DNA of 32,208 nucleotides from Erysipelotrichaceae bacterium (GCA_022772105.1 JALFBO010000004.1:1-32208), one strand, 5' to 3'. Positions 1 through 8,270 are shown, counted from the first letter of the stretch. Numbers and translations are program-made. The notes: a model not told the origin generated them from the sequence alone.

Positions 1-1
1 T

Positions 2-340
2 ATGGCTTACAATATAAAAGAGATTACAAGAGAAAAAATAAATGAATTATTAATAAAAGGATATTTAACATTTGAAGTTGTTTATCAAATAAACGATGAA
101 GTGAAAGAAAAAAGAGATATCATGTGTAAAGAAGATGATATCATTTTCTCTAATGGAACTACGATTATTTCTTTAAGTGAGATTTTGCCTGATTCCATTA
201 AAATAGAGATATTTAATCAAGAATTTTACTCAGAAGAAGAGATAGATGATAAAATATCTTCTCATTCAATGTTTGACATTTTACCAAATGGCAATAATAT
301 AAAAATATCATTTAGATATCGGAAAGCAAAAATAAATTAA
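2..340 (+). CDS. Hypothetical protein, 5' end uncertain
   Basis: I do not recognise this gene. The frame is open from the window edge and the first ATG is at base 2, so the true start may lie outside the window; as seen it gives 112 residues. The product is acidic and lysine-rich, with no signal peptide, no membrane segment and no obvious motif. The second half alternates short hydrophobic strands with charged residues, which suggests a small soluble alpha/beta protein. It ends a few bases before a hairpin terminator shared with the gene facing it. No function is assigned. Confidence 0.55.
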   Translation: MAYNIKEITREKINELLIKGYLTFEVVYQINDEVKEKRDIMCKEDDIIFSNGTTIISLSEILPDSIKIEIFNQEFYSEEEIDDKISSHSMFDILPNGNNIKISFRYRKAKIN

Positions 341-341
341 A

Positions 342-380
342 AAGCAACAAGATGAGCTATTCATCAAGTTGCTTCTTTTT
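342..380. terminator. Bidirectional rho-independent terminator
   Basis: AAGCAAC (342-348) pairs with GTTGCTT (368-374); inside an AA/AA internal loop GATGA pairs with TCATC. A T5 run follows on the plus strand, and A-rich sequence precedes the hairpin for use on the minus strand. It lies between two convergent genes and overlaps the stop region of the minus-strand one. Confidence 0.75.
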
Positions 381-1280
381 ATCTTTCTTTTTGAATTTAA
401 AGATTTTTTTCTTTTCTTCTTTTTTATTACCAAGCAGTTCATCAATTTCGTTGATTTCTTGTCTTGTTATTTCCGAGGTTGGTTCGCCTAAAAATTCATC
501 TTGAGGTTGATCTAAATTTTGCTCATGAATCAAACGAATTAAATTATCTAATTCTTCATCGCTATATTCTGGCATAAAGGCTTGTTTTGAGTAAATATGA
601 TATGTTTCTTGTCCTACTTGCGATATTAGAAGAAGACATATATTCTTAGTGATTAATGATATGGCAGGATTATAAACTAATTTTTTAAACCAAGTTCCAG
701 GATTTAACGCATTAATAATGGTATGACCCACTTCTACAACTTTATTTAATTTATATTTTTTGGTGGTTTTTACAACAATATTATTTTCCACATTTTGTTT
801 TAGATTTAAAAGTTTAAGAATAGTGGAAAGTTTTAATTTTTTAAACATATTAATCTTAACTTTACTTAGAATGAGTTCTAATTTATCCATGATGTAACGA
901 TCTAAGAGAATGAGTTCTTCGATGGAGAGTTCAGCAAGAGGCTTTTTAGAGTCAGGATAAAAATGAGAAGCGATTTTATTCATCATCTGTATATTGACAT
1001 TTTTGATTGTTTCCCACGATATTCCGTTTTCCTCTTTGCGAAGTTCAATAAATCTATCTTGTGCTTCCTTTATATCTGATTCGACAATTTGTTTCATTTC
1101 TTCGGAAGATATTTTATTGATTTCTCTTCCGACAATAATTGCTTCGTCATCAATCTTTTTTAAGGTGGAAAGAACATAAACTAGCGTTAGAAGAACAACG
1201 CCACAGCATATACCAAAAAGAAAAGTAAAAATACTTGCCCAATTTATTACAAATTTGAATTCAACTACGTAATAGTTCAT
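357..1280 (-). CDS. Membrane-anchored protein of unknown function
   Basis: The 307-residue product has one strong N-terminal membrane segment (about residues 12-38), then a long, mostly helical cytoplasmic part. Residues 45-90 are charged and may form a coiled coil. A hydrophobic region at about 190-235 contains NPGTWFKKLVYNP and ends with QETYHIYSKQAF; it could be a membrane-associated helical pair. The last 30 residues are almost entirely Lys/Glu, a disordered basic tail. The start is supported by AGGAAGG eight bases upstream and by a TTTATT-17-TATAAT promoter. I cannot name the family; the NP-x-W-x-x-K motif recalls membrane-associated proteins of Firmicutes, but that is an impression only. 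Confidence 0.7.
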   Translation of the reverse strand: MNYYVVEFKFVINWASIFTFLFGICCGVVLLTLVYVLSTLKKIDDEAIIVGREINKISSEEMKQIVESDIKEAQDRFIELRKEENGISWETIKNVNIQMMNKIASHFYPDSKKPLAELSIEELILLDRYIMDKLELILSKVKINMFKKLKLSTILKLLNLKQNVENNIVVKTTKKYKLNKVVEVGHTIINALNPGTWFKKLVYNPAISLITKNICLLLISQVGQETYHIYSKQAFMPEYSDEELDNLIRLIHEQNLDQPQDEFLGEPTSEITRQEINEIDELLGNKKEEKKKIFKFKKKDKKKQLDE

Positions 1281-1304
1281 ATTTTTATCCTTCCTAATAC
1301 GAGT

Positions 1305-1333
1305 ATTATATCACTTTAACGCAATCTAATAAA
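1305..1333 (-). promoter_or_regulatory. Promoter of the 307-residue membrane protein gene
   Basis: On the minus strand TTTATT (1328-1333) is followed after 17 bases by TATAAT (1305-1310), 25 bases upstream of the start codon. The -10 is perfect and the -35 poor. Confidence 0.45.
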
Positions 1334-1393
1334 GAATTTGCAAAATTATGCAATCTCTATTTATGAAAAAAAATTATATATTTATGAAAAAGA

Positions 1394-1423
1394 TTAGTAT
1401 TTTAATAATAATAATGTTAATAT
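1394..1423 (+). promoter_or_regulatory. Weak candidate promoter of proS
   Basis: TTAGTA (1394-1399), an 18-base spacer and TAATAT (1418-1423) lie 35 bases before proS. The surrounding sequence is nearly all A/T, so chance matches are likely. No T-box or other tRNA-sensing leader is seen here, unlike alaS. Confidence 0.3.
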
Positions 1424-1457
1424 TACATACGTAAAAATTGAAAGGAAGTAATCTATT

Positions 1458-3176
1458 ATGAAAGCAAGTAAAATGTTAATTGCTACAATGAAAGAAACTC
1501 CTACAGAGGCTCAAATATCGTCTCATATTCTTTTATTGCGTGCAGGCATGATTAGAAAATTAGTTGCAGGAGTATATAATTACTTACCGCTTGGACTTCG
1601 TGTATTAAATAAAGTGGAAAATATTATAAGAGAAGAAATGGATAAAGCAGGGGCTTTAGAAATTTTATCTTCAGCAATGCAACCAAAAGAATTATGGGTT
1701 GAATCTGGAAGATGGCAAAAATATGGTCCAGAATTAATGAGATTTAAAGATCGTAAAGATAATGAGTTTTGCTTAGGACCTACACATGAAGAAATTTTCA
1801 CAGACCTTGTAAGGAATGAAGTTAAATCAAAAAAGAATTTACCATTAAACATTTATCAAATTCAAACTAAGTATCGTGATGAGGTTCGTCCTCGCTTTGG
1901 CCTTATGAGAGGCAGAGAATTTATTATGAAAGATGCTTATTCATTTGATACTTCTGTAGAAGGATTAGATGCATCGTATAAGAATATGTATGATACCTAT
2001 TGTCGTATATTTGATAGATTGCATTTAAATTATAAAATAGTTCTTGCCGATACAGGAGCTATTGGAGGTACAGGTTCTCATCAATTTATGGCTATCTCTG
2101 ATGTTGGGGAATCTGATATTATTTATTGTTCATGCGGTTATGCTGCGGACCAAGAAAAAGCTTCATCTTTATGTGATACTTACAAGAACGATGAAGAAAT
2201 GAAGGAAAAAGAAGAAGTTCTAACTCCAAATCAAAAGAGTATTGAAGAAGTGTCTACCTTCCTAAATTGTTCACCAAAAGATGTATTAAAATCAATTGTA
2301 TATATTGATATGTCTCGCGAAGATAAAAATGTTCCTGTTATGGTTATTGTAAGAGGAGATAGAAGCATAAATGAAATTAAAGTAGTTAACGCATTAAATA
2401 TTGCTGAGCATGAACTTCGTTTAGCAACTGAAAAAGAAATATTAGAAATAGGTTCAGTTGAAGGATTTGTTGGTCCTATCGGCGTAAAAGATGTTGTTAT
2501 CCTTGTTGATGAAGAAGCTTCTAAGATGAAAAATGTTGTCGTAGGTGGTTCTAAGAAAGATACTCATATAAGAAATGTTAATTACGGAAGAGATTTTGAA
2601 GGACAAATTGGACAATTTAGAAATGCTGAAGAAGGTGATATTTGTCCTGTATGTGGTAAAAAATTATCTTTAGAGAGAGGAATTGAAGTAGGACAAATCT
2701 TTAAATTAGGTACTAAATATTCTGCACCTATGCACTGTGAATTCCAAGATGATGATGGAAAGGTAAAACCTATGGTGATGGGATGTTATGGAATTGGTGT
2801 TACAAGAACCATGTCATCAATTATTGAACAATATCATGACGAATATGGTATCAAATGGCCACTTAACGTTGCTCCTTATCATGCGGTGGTAGTTCCAGTA
2901 TCTTATCAAGATGAATGCCAAAAAGAAGCTGCAGAAAATATTTATAAACAATTAATGAACAATAAGGTTGAAGTTGTTCTTGATGATAGAAATGCAAAAC
3001 CAGGATTTAAATTCAAAGATTGGGAGTTAATTGGTATACCTTACATGATTATTGTTGGAAGAAGAGCAAACGAAGGCATTTGCGAACTTAAGAATCGTCA
3101 GACTTTACAAAAGCAAGAATTGACTTTTGAACAAGCGGTGAAAGTTATTGTAGATGAAGTTAAATCTCTTAGTTAA
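1458..3176 (+). CDS. proS: Prolyl-tRNA synthetase
   Basis: Charges tRNA-Pro with proline in the cytoplasm. The 572-residue length is that of the bacterial-type (ProS type 1) enzyme. Class II motif 2 is visible around residues 138-160 (RPRFGLMRGREFIMKDAYSF), with a TxxE-like loop before it (GPTHEE). An inserted YbaK-like editing domain occupies about residues 225-400; it clears mischarged Ala-tRNA-Pro in this family. Motif 3 (GCYGIGVTRTMSS) is near residue 445; the usual GIGVSR reads GIGVTR, a conservative change. The anticodon-binding domain fills the C-terminus. An AAAGGAAG site precedes the ATG. It is transcribed alone. Confidence 0.97.
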   Translation: MKASKMLIATMKETPTEAQISSHILLLRAGMIRKLVAGVYNYLPLGLRVLNKVENIIREEMDKAGALEILSSAMQPKELWVESGRWQKYGPELMRFKDRKDNEFCLGPTHEEIFTDLVRNEVKSKKNLPLNIYQIQTKYRDEVRPRFGLMRGREFIMKDAYSFDTSVEGLDASYKNMYDTYCRIFDRLHLNYKIVLADTGAIGGTGSHQFMAISDVGESDIIYCSCGYAADQEKASSLCDTYKNDEEMKEKEEVLTPNQKSIEEVSTFLNCSPKDVLKSIVYIDMSREDKNVPVMVIVRGDRSINEIKVVNALNIAEHELRLATEKEILEIGSVEGFVGPIGVKDVVILVDEEASKMKNVVVGGSKKDTHIRNVNYGRDFEGQIGQFRNAEEGDICPVCGKKLSLERGIEVGQIFKLGTKYSAPMHCEFQDDDGKVKPMVMGCYGIGVTRTMSSIIEQYHDEYGIKWPLNVAPYHAVVVPVSYQDECQKEAAENIYKQLMNNKVEVVLDDRNAKPGFKFKDWELIGIPYMIIVGRRANEGICELKNRQTLQKQELTFEQAVKVIVDEVKSLS

Positions 3177-3302
3177 TTTGCTTAGATTTTTAAGATAAAG
3201 GGCTTTGACTAATAATTTATGTAATAAATTAAAATTTAAAGTAGATTTTTAGTTAAGATTTTTGTATTATTAAAAAAGGTATCGTGTGAAGAAGGTGAAT
3301 TG

Positions 3303-4235
3303 ATGGAGAAATTTGTCGAAATGACCTTTATATTCTTTATTGGTTCATTATCGGGTTGGACATTAGAATTATTCTTTAGAAGATTTGTTTCTCAAAAAAG
3401 ATGGGTTAATCCTGGATTTCTAAACGGTCCATATCTTCCTTTATATGGATTTGGCTTATTAGGTCTATATCTTGTTTGTCGAATCGATTTATCCAGGTTT
3501 AATTTAGTATCTACCTGGGAAGTGTTTATTAAGATGATGATTATTCTTGTCTTAATGACTTTAATTGAATATATCGCTGGTTTAATTTTTATTAAAGGTA
3601 TGAAAATTAAATTATGGGATTATTCATCGCAATGGGGAAATGTTCAAGGAATTATTTGTCCTTTATTTTCTCTAATGTGGGGTGTGATAGGACTTATTTA
3701 CTATCTGTTTATTGACCCACGAATTGTTGATGGCGTTATTTGGCTATCAAAAAACTTGGCTTTCTCATTTGTGATTGGCGTATTATGTGGCATCTTTCTT
3801 ATCGATGTTTGCAAATCATTTAATATCGCTAGTAAAATCAGAAAAGTAGCAGTTAAGGAACATGCGATTATCGCTTTTGAAAAATTTAAAGTAATCGTAC
3901 AAGAAAGAGAAAAGAAGCTTGCCAAAAAAGTTTCCTTCTTTGTACCTTTTAAATCAAGCGAATCAATCAACGATATTTTAACTGATTACATCAAAAATGG
4001 TAAAACTAAATTTGTAGATTTAATTACTATCACAGAGGAAGAAGCTGATAAACTCTCTATTGTAGGGTTTGTATGTTCTTGTTTAGGTTTAAACTTTGTT
4101 TCTTTACTGATATGTATTGGTGGAAGTAAATCTACTAAAAACAAGAAACTATGGATAAGTGGAATTATTATTTCTACTATTGAGATTATTGTCATTGTTG
4201 TATTATTATTTTTATATGGATTTAAATTAATTTAG
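3303..4235 (+). CDS. CmpB-like multi-pass membrane protein (putative ABC-transporter type IV family)
   Basis: The first 170 residues hold about five membrane segments and the family features of the 'putative ABC-transporter type IV' (CmpB) group: an early G-W-x-x-E-L motif (SGWTLELFFRRF), the NPGFLNGPYLPLYGFG loop and a later W-D-Y-S segment. In this family no transport substrate is established. A cytoplasmic stretch of charged helices (about residues 180-245) follows, and two more membrane segments close the protein, so it is longer than many homologues. I prefer the ATG at 3303 because AAGG is 7 bases upstream; the TTG at 3300 is also possible. It is the first gene of a four-gene operon, 16 bases before the next gene. 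Confidence 0.75.
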   Translation: MEKFVEMTFIFFIGSLSGWTLELFFRRFVSQKRWVNPGFLNGPYLPLYGFGLLGLYLVCRIDLSRFNLVSTWEVFIKMMIILVLMTLIEYIAGLIFIKGMKIKLWDYSSQWGNVQGIICPLFSLMWGVIGLIYYLFIDPRIVDGVIWLSKNLAFSFVIGVLCGIFLIDVCKSFNIASKIRKVAVKEHAIIAFEKFKVIVQEREKKLAKKVSFFVPFKSSESINDILTDYIKNGKTKFVDLITITEEEADKLSIVGFVCSCLGLNFVSLLICIGGSKSTKNKKLWISGIIISTIEIIVIVVLLFLYGFKLI

Positions 4236-4251
4236 AAAGGAAGTGGAGTAA

Positions 4252-5151
4252 ATGTTAAATTTTATTTATGTAAATAAATTTATAGCTAAATATTTTCAAT
4301 CTTCAGAAAATATTGATTACGAGCATCCTTCTAAAAATATAAACCCTGATTCTCCAAATTATCGTGTTATGCTTGAAGCTATTGATTATATCGATAATAT
4401 GGAAAGAGAATTAGTTAATGTTGTATCTAGTGATAAAACAAAATTATTTGCAAGATACTTTAATAATGATTCGGATAAAACAGTTATTTTATTCCATGAT
4501 GTAAATCATGATCCAATTACTCAATTCTGCTGTCATATCAATTATTTCTTCAATGAAGGTTACAATGTTTTAGTCCCATATATGAGAGGACATTTCTTAT
4601 CTAAAGCTAAATATCATTCTTATGGATATTTAGAAAGTAATGATGTTGCTTCTTGGGTTGAATGGACTAATAAACGTGTAGGAACAAACGGATCGATCTT
4701 TTTGGTTGGTATTGGAGTGGGAGCAAACGCTATTTGTATGTACAGTGCTATGGATGTTCCATCTAATGTAAAGAGATTACTTTTAGATTCACCATTCTTA
4801 TCTTTAAAAGATTTTGTTGATGAGATTATTGAAAGCGACAATATTAAGGATGAAGATGGAATGAAGCTTGACATATATAAATCAATAGAAAAGAATCTTG
4901 GTTTCAATATTGTAAAATCAACATGTATCATTCCTATTAAAAAGTGTAAACTACCAGTTTACTTTTCTTGTTTAGAAAGAGAGGGAAGTAAAGTATCCAT
5001 CTATACGCAAACTCTTGCTGCATTCTGTCCAACAACAGTTGATACATTAATACTACCATGTTCAGAATTTGATTCTGATCAAACATATTTTGCAAATCGT
5101 GTTGCATATAATAAATTCTTAAAGAAGTTTGTTAGTGAAAAGGGTAAGTAA
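4252..5151 (+). CDS. Alpha/beta-hydrolase-fold protein lacking catalytic residues
   Basis: The fold is recognisable: VILFHDVNHD stands where the oxyanion-hole strand lies, VPYMRGHFLSKAKYHSYGY matches the usual RGHG-S-G-YG-x-x-E-x-x-D region, and LVGIGVGANA is the nucleophile elbow. The elbow normally reads G-x-S-x-G; here it is G-I-G-V-G, with Gly at residue 155 in place of the serine. The C-terminal segment that usually carries the catalytic His (PCSEFDSDQTYF) has no His either. No signal peptide or lipobox is seen. AGGAAG precedes the ATG and the 3' end overlaps the next gene. Family membership is fairly secure; loss of hydrolase activity is inferred from the residues. Confidence 0.8.
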   Translation: MLNFIYVNKFIAKYFQSSENIDYEHPSKNINPDSPNYRVMLEAIDYIDNMERELVNVVSSDKTKLFARYFNNDSDKTVILFHDVNHDPITQFCCHINYFFNEGYNVLVPYMRGHFLSKAKYHSYGYLESNDVASWVEWTNKRVGTNGSIFLVGIGVGANAICMYSAMDVPSNVKRLLLDSPFLSLKDFVDEIIESDNIKDEDGMKLDIYKSIEKNLGFNIVKSTCIIPIKKCKLPVYFSCLEREGSKVSIYTQTLAAFCPTTVDTLILPCSEFDSDQTYFANRVAYNKFLKKFVSEKGK

Positions 5152-5626
5152 TCATTTAATCCCTCCATTAATTAATAACGCTTCGAAAATACTTATATTA
5201 GGCTCTTTTCCAAGCGTTAAGTCTATGGAAAAGGGTTTTTATTATATGCATTCACAGAATCGATTCTATCAAGTATTAGATGCGATATTTGACGAAAATA
5301 TGTATCAAGGATCTATTGAATTAAAAAAAGAGACTTTGTTGCAGCTAAGGATTGCTTTGTACGATTCAATTGAATCATGTTCATTAAGTGGATCTAGTGA
5401 TGCCTCTATAAAAGATGTTGTTCCTGCCGCTATTAAGGAACTTATTAAAGGTTCTTCTATTAAACACATTTTTCTAAACGGAAAAAAATCTTATGATATT
5501 TTTATTAAATATCATAGTGAACTAAAAGATATAGCTACTTATCTTCCTTCTACTAGTGCAGCGAATGCTAGATATAGTTTAAAAATGCTAGTAGATGAAT
5601 GGAAAGTGATTAAAGATTATTTATAG
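5135..5626 (+). CDS. Hypoxanthine/uracil-DNA-glycosylase family protein
   Basis: The product matches the DNA-deoxyinosine (hypoxanthine) glycosylase group of the uracil-DNA-glycosylase superfamily, which removes deaminated bases to start base-excision repair. Visible motifs are ILGSFPSVKSMEKGFYY with the following HSQNRFYQ near the N-terminus, and LPSTSAANAR near the C-terminus. Length (163 residues) is typical. I chose GTG 5135 because the family usually starts right at this K-R-V segment and a weak AAAGAAG lies 7 bases upstream; TTG 5129 is the alternative. Either way it overlaps the end of the hydrolase-fold gene, implying coupled translation. Confidence 0.85.
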   Translation: MKRVSNHLIPPLINNASKILILGSFPSVKSMEKGFYYMHSQNRFYQVLDAIFDENMYQGSIELKKETLLQLRIALYDSIESCSLSGSSDASIKDVVPAAIKELIKGSSIKHIFLNGKKSYDIFIKYHSELKDIATYLPSTSAANARYSLKMLVDEWKVIKDYL

Positions 5627-5640
5627 AAAGAGGAGAGAAA

Positions 5641-6210
5641 ATGAAAAAAGATCTTATTAAAAAATTAGTTCTTCCTTTATCTTATGTGATAATGGGTATA
5701 TTATTTTGTATTTTTAAATCAGTTGTATCAGAATGGATATGTCGAGTAATTGGTATAATAATTACTCTATACGGAAGTATAAATCTAGTGCAAGATTTGA
5801 AAAATAAGAATGCAAATCTATATTTAACAGGAGATGTGGTAACGATTGGCTTTGGTGCCTTAATTATCGTATTATCATTTGTTATTGTAACAGTGATAAA
5901 CATCTTATTAGGTGTTGTATTTATCATTTATGGATGCTATAAAATAGCCTTTGGTCAAATGGTAGGAAAAATTTCTAAATCAACCCTAATAATTGCATTA
6001 ATTGATGGAGCTTTATACCTAGTTATTGGTATTTTATTGATTATTAATTCCGATTCTATTTATATTATTTTGGGTGTTATCTTAATGGTTGCAGGAATTA
6101 TTGATCTAATTCAAATAATGAGCGCTAAAGGTCCATTTAATGAAAGTAAAACATCTTCAAAAGATGTTCTTGATGTAGAAGTTAAAGTGATAGATGATGA
6201 GGAGAAATAA
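5641..6210 (+). CDS. DUF308/HdeD-like membrane protein
   Basis: A 189-residue protein with six regularly spaced membrane helices of the DUF308 type, the family that includes HdeD. The first two thirds are almost wholly hydrophobic; the last 35 residues form a charged cytoplasmic tail rich in Asp, Glu and Lys. It begins with a positive MKKDLIKK stretch but has no signal cleavage site. AGAGGAGAG precedes the ATG, 14 bases after the glycosylase stop, so it is the last gene of the operon; a hairpin terminator overlaps its stop codon. Molecular role unknown; acid or stress resistance is known only for the enterobacterial namesake. Confidence 0.75.
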   Translation: MKKDLIKKLVLPLSYVIMGILFCIFKSVVSEWICRVIGIIITLYGSINLVQDLKNKNANLYLTGDVVTIGFGALIIVLSFVIVTVINILLGVVFIIYGCYKIAFGQMVGKISKSTLIIALIDGALYLVIGILLIINSDSIYIILGVILMVAGIIDLIQIMSAKGPFNESKTSSKDVLDVEVKVIDDEEK

Positions 6211-6225
6211 CACTCTCCTTTTTTT
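6199..6225 (+). terminator. Rho-independent terminator of the 3.3-6.2 kb operon
   Basis: AGGAGA (6200-6205) pairs with TCTCCT (6214-6219), loop of 8, T run to 6225. The left arm is inside the last codons of the DUF308 gene. Confidence 0.75.
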
Positions 6226-6254
6226 ATTTACAAAAATTTTATTTTTAAAATGGA

Positions 6255-6283
6255 TTGAAACCATATTTTTATAATGTTATTAT
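6255..6283 (+). promoter_or_regulatory. Promoter of the hybrid histidine kinase
   Basis: TTGAAA (6255-6260), a 17-base spacer and TATTAT (6278-6283) lie about 70 bases before the kinase start. Confidence 0.65.
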
Positions 6284-6352
6284 ATACTTAGTTGTGGGGT
6301 AAATATTGTAATTAACCTTGATTATAATGCGATTCAAAAGGGGGTATTTATT

Positions 6353-7678
6353 TTGAAAAATAAAATTATATACGGAACAGTTAATGTTTTATTACTTGCT
6401 TTGATTACAACTTGTTCTCTTGTTAACTTTAGCGGAAATTTTATTGTTGTTATATTAGGTGCTTTTCTTCTAGTGGGTTTTAATATATTATCTTTATTTT
6501 TAATGAAGAAAAATCTTGCTATCAAAGTTGAGAAAGCAGAAAAAGAAAATTTGCGTAAATCCGATTTCTTATTTGCTATGTCTCATAGTATTCGTACTCC
6601 AATGAACGCAGGTGTAGGCATGACCAAAATTGCACGTGATCATATTGAGGACAAAAATATCGTTAACGATTGTTTAAGAAAAATCGATTTATCTGGTAGA
6701 AACTTAGTAAGTTTAGTCAACGATATTATCGACTTTTCAAAGGTTGAAAAAGGAAAATATCAACTTTCAAATTCTGTGTTCTCAATTGAAGAACAATTAG
6801 AATATATTAAGATGATTCTTGGTAATGGCTTTGAAGAAAAAGGTATCAAAGTAACATTCGATACAACAAAAGCAAAATATGATTCTATATTTACAGACGA
6901 ATTAAGATTAAATCAAATTTTATTAACTATTATTAATAATGCTATTGATTACAATCGAAAAGATGGTTTAGTCAACGTAGTGGTTGAAGAGATAGAAATA
7001 CCAAATAGAGAAGATAAAGTAGATTTAGTATATAAGATTTCTGATACTGGTATCGGTATGAGCAAAGAATTTATTGCTAGAATATTCGATCCATATTCTC
7101 GTGAAGTAGATACACGTATCGATAGAGTTAATGGTTCAGGCCTTGGTTTAGCTATTAGCAAAAATTTAATCGACTTACTAGGAGGTACTATCGAAGTTAA
7201 ATCAGAAGTTGGCAAAGGTTCTGAGTTTACTGTCAAACTTGAAGTTGAAATCGGTGGTAATGTCATTCATAAAGAAGAAGAAAAAGATACAATTAAGTTT
7301 AAAAATATGCATATCCTAGCAGTGGAAGATAATGAACTTAATTATGAAATCTTAAGTAAGACTCTAGAACAATACGGTATCACTATGGATCATGCTGAAA
7401 ATGGTGAACAAGCAGTAGAAATTATGTCTAACGCAAAACCAAATCAATATAAACTGATTTTAATGGATATTGAAATGCCTAAGATGAATGGCTATGAAGC
7501 AACAAGAGCTATTAGAAAATTAGCAAATGCTAAAGTGGCTTCCACTCCAATTTATGCACTTACTGCTGATGCATTCTCAGAAGATATTAAAAAGGCTAAA
7601 GAAGCTGGAATGAACGGTCATATCTCTAAACCAGTAGATTTTAATAAAGTTATCGCAGTTATTAAAAAGAATAAGTAA
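6353..7678 (+). CDS. Hybrid sensor histidine kinase with receiver domain
   Basis: 441 residues. Two membrane helices (about 5-25 and 30-52) leave almost no external loop. A short coiled linker leads to the dimerisation/phosphoacceptor box FAMSHSIRTPMNAGVGMT with His78; the more usual sequence is MSHEIRTPMN, so Glu after the His is replaced by Ser. The ATPase domain (about 180-300) shows the N box (INNAID), DTGIGM and GSGLGLAIS. A receiver domain follows (about 318-440) with the acidic pair ED, phosphoacceptor Asp372 in LMDIEMPKMNG, and the conserved Lys in SKPVD. TTG is the start: AAAAGGGGGT sits just upstream and no ATG fits. The lack of a sensor domain suggests it senses the membrane, or a partner. 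A stand-alone HPt gene faces it. Confidence 0.92.
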   Translation: MKNKIIYGTVNVLLLALITTCSLVNFSGNFIVVILGAFLLVGFNILSLFLMKKNLAIKVEKAEKENLRKSDFLFAMSHSIRTPMNAGVGMTKIARDHIEDKNIVNDCLRKIDLSGRNLVSLVNDIIDFSKVEKGKYQLSNSVFSIEEQLEYIKMILGNGFEEKGIKVTFDTTKAKYDSIFTDELRLNQILLTIINNAIDYNRKDGLVNVVVEEIEIPNREDKVDLVYKISDTGIGMSKEFIARIFDPYSREVDTRIDRVNGSGLGLAISKNLIDLLGGTIEVKSEVGKGSEFTVKLEVEIGGNVIHKEEEKDTIKFKNMHILAVEDNELNYEILSKTLEQYGITMDHAENGEQAVEIMSNAKPNQYKLILMDIEMPKMNGYEATRAIRKLANAKVASTPIYALTADAFSEDIKKAKEAGMNGHISKPVDFNKVIAVIKKNK

Positions 7679-7682
7679 AAAT

Positions 7683-7719
7683 AAAATATCTCCTACAAAA
7701 TAAGTAAGAGATATTTTTT
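7683..7719. terminator. Bidirectional terminator between kinase and HPt genes
   Basis: A 10-base arm (7683-7692) pairs exactly with 7708-7717; loop of 15. The right arm runs into T7 on the plus strand and A-rich sequence flanks the left arm for the minus strand. Confidence 0.75.
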
Positions 7720-8072
7720 TATTGATTTATGTATTCTCTAATGGAAGAACATGTTAGTTCATATTGAGCAGTAGTCTCATCTACTAGATGTTGAGGAGCT
7801 GGACCTACACCTCCTCTTAAAGCTTCAGTAAGTTCCATTATTGGTTTAAGTAATCCATCTAAACATAGATTTAAACATAAACCTTTAAGGGTATGAGCAG
7901 CTCGGAAAGCTTCTTCATAGTTCTTATCATTAAGTGAACTAATTAATAAATTGTAAGATGGATCATCTAAAAATTTTCTAATAAAGCGGTCGACAATTTT
8001 ATCCATCATCAATCTTGATAATACTAGTTTATAGTCACCACCAAATTTATTGTAGCATTCTTCTAAAGTCAT
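7719..8072 (-). CDS. Stand-alone histidine-phosphotransfer (HPt) protein
   Basis: A 117-residue, all-helical HPt protein. The phosphoacceptor box RAAHTLKGLCLNL carries His60, followed by the Lys-Gly that is conserved in this family. HPt proteins carry phosphate between a hybrid kinase's receiver domain and a second response regulator. Here the gene lies tail to tail with the hybrid kinase, whose own receiver domain fits as donor. No DNA-binding or enzymatic response regulator is nearby, so the final acceptor must be encoded elsewhere or the HPt may act as a phosphate sink. A GGGG ribosome site lies 9-12 bases before the ATG, and the gene has its own promoter. An IS30 element has inserted just upstream of that promoter. 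Confidence 0.88.
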   Translation of the reverse strand: MTLEECYNKFGGDYKLVLSRLMMDKIVDRFIRKFLDDPSYNLLISSLNDKNYEEAFRAAHTLKGLCLNLCLDGLLKPIMELTEALRGGVGPAPQHLVDETTAQYELTCSSIREYINQ

Positions 8073-8093
8073 TTGAGTATCCCCTTTTTTATT

Positions 8094-8122
8094 ATTATAA
8101 TATTTGGTGAGGTAGATTTCAA
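8094..8122 (-). promoter_or_regulatory. Promoter of the HPt gene
   Basis: Minus strand: TTGAAA (8117-8122), 17 bases, TATAAT (8094-8099). The flanking direct repeat of the IS begins 12 bases beyond the -35, so the core promoter survived the insertion. Confidence 0.7.
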
Positions 8123-8133
8123 TAAATATCCTA

Positions 8134-8149
8134 CATTGATCAGTTTCCT
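8134..8149 (+). repeat. Left flanking direct repeat of the IS30 element (16 bp)
   Basis: CATTGATCAGTTTCCT is present here and again at 9846-9861, immediately outside the element's inverted ends. This is the pattern of a target-site duplication. It contains the palindrome TGATCA. Confidence 0.8.
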
Positions 8150-8190
8150 GTTAATTTAACAACTAAATGCAACAAAGTAAATAATATAAT
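8150..8190 (+). repeat. IS30 left terminal inverted repeat
   Basis: 41 bases, matching the reverse complement of 9804-9844 at 40 positions. Contains AACTAAATGCAAC. Confidence 0.85.
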
Positions 8191-8270
8191 CGTTGCGACT
8201 CGTTGCAATTACATTTTAAATTTGATTTATAATAAAATTGCCTTCTTCGAAAAGGAAGGAGTGTTGCATT

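Noticed and set aside
3177-3302. TTGACT at 3205 as a promoter for the CmpB-like operon, and AATTTAT/ATAAATT as a proS terminator
   Set aside because: The best -10 is 19 bases away and weak, and the hairpin has no T run. Both could be chance in this A/T-rich gap.
8238-8270. TTG-initiated longer start for the transposase
   Set aside because: The codons encode its own ribosome-binding sequence; ATG 8271 has an ideal AAGGAAGGAG upstream.
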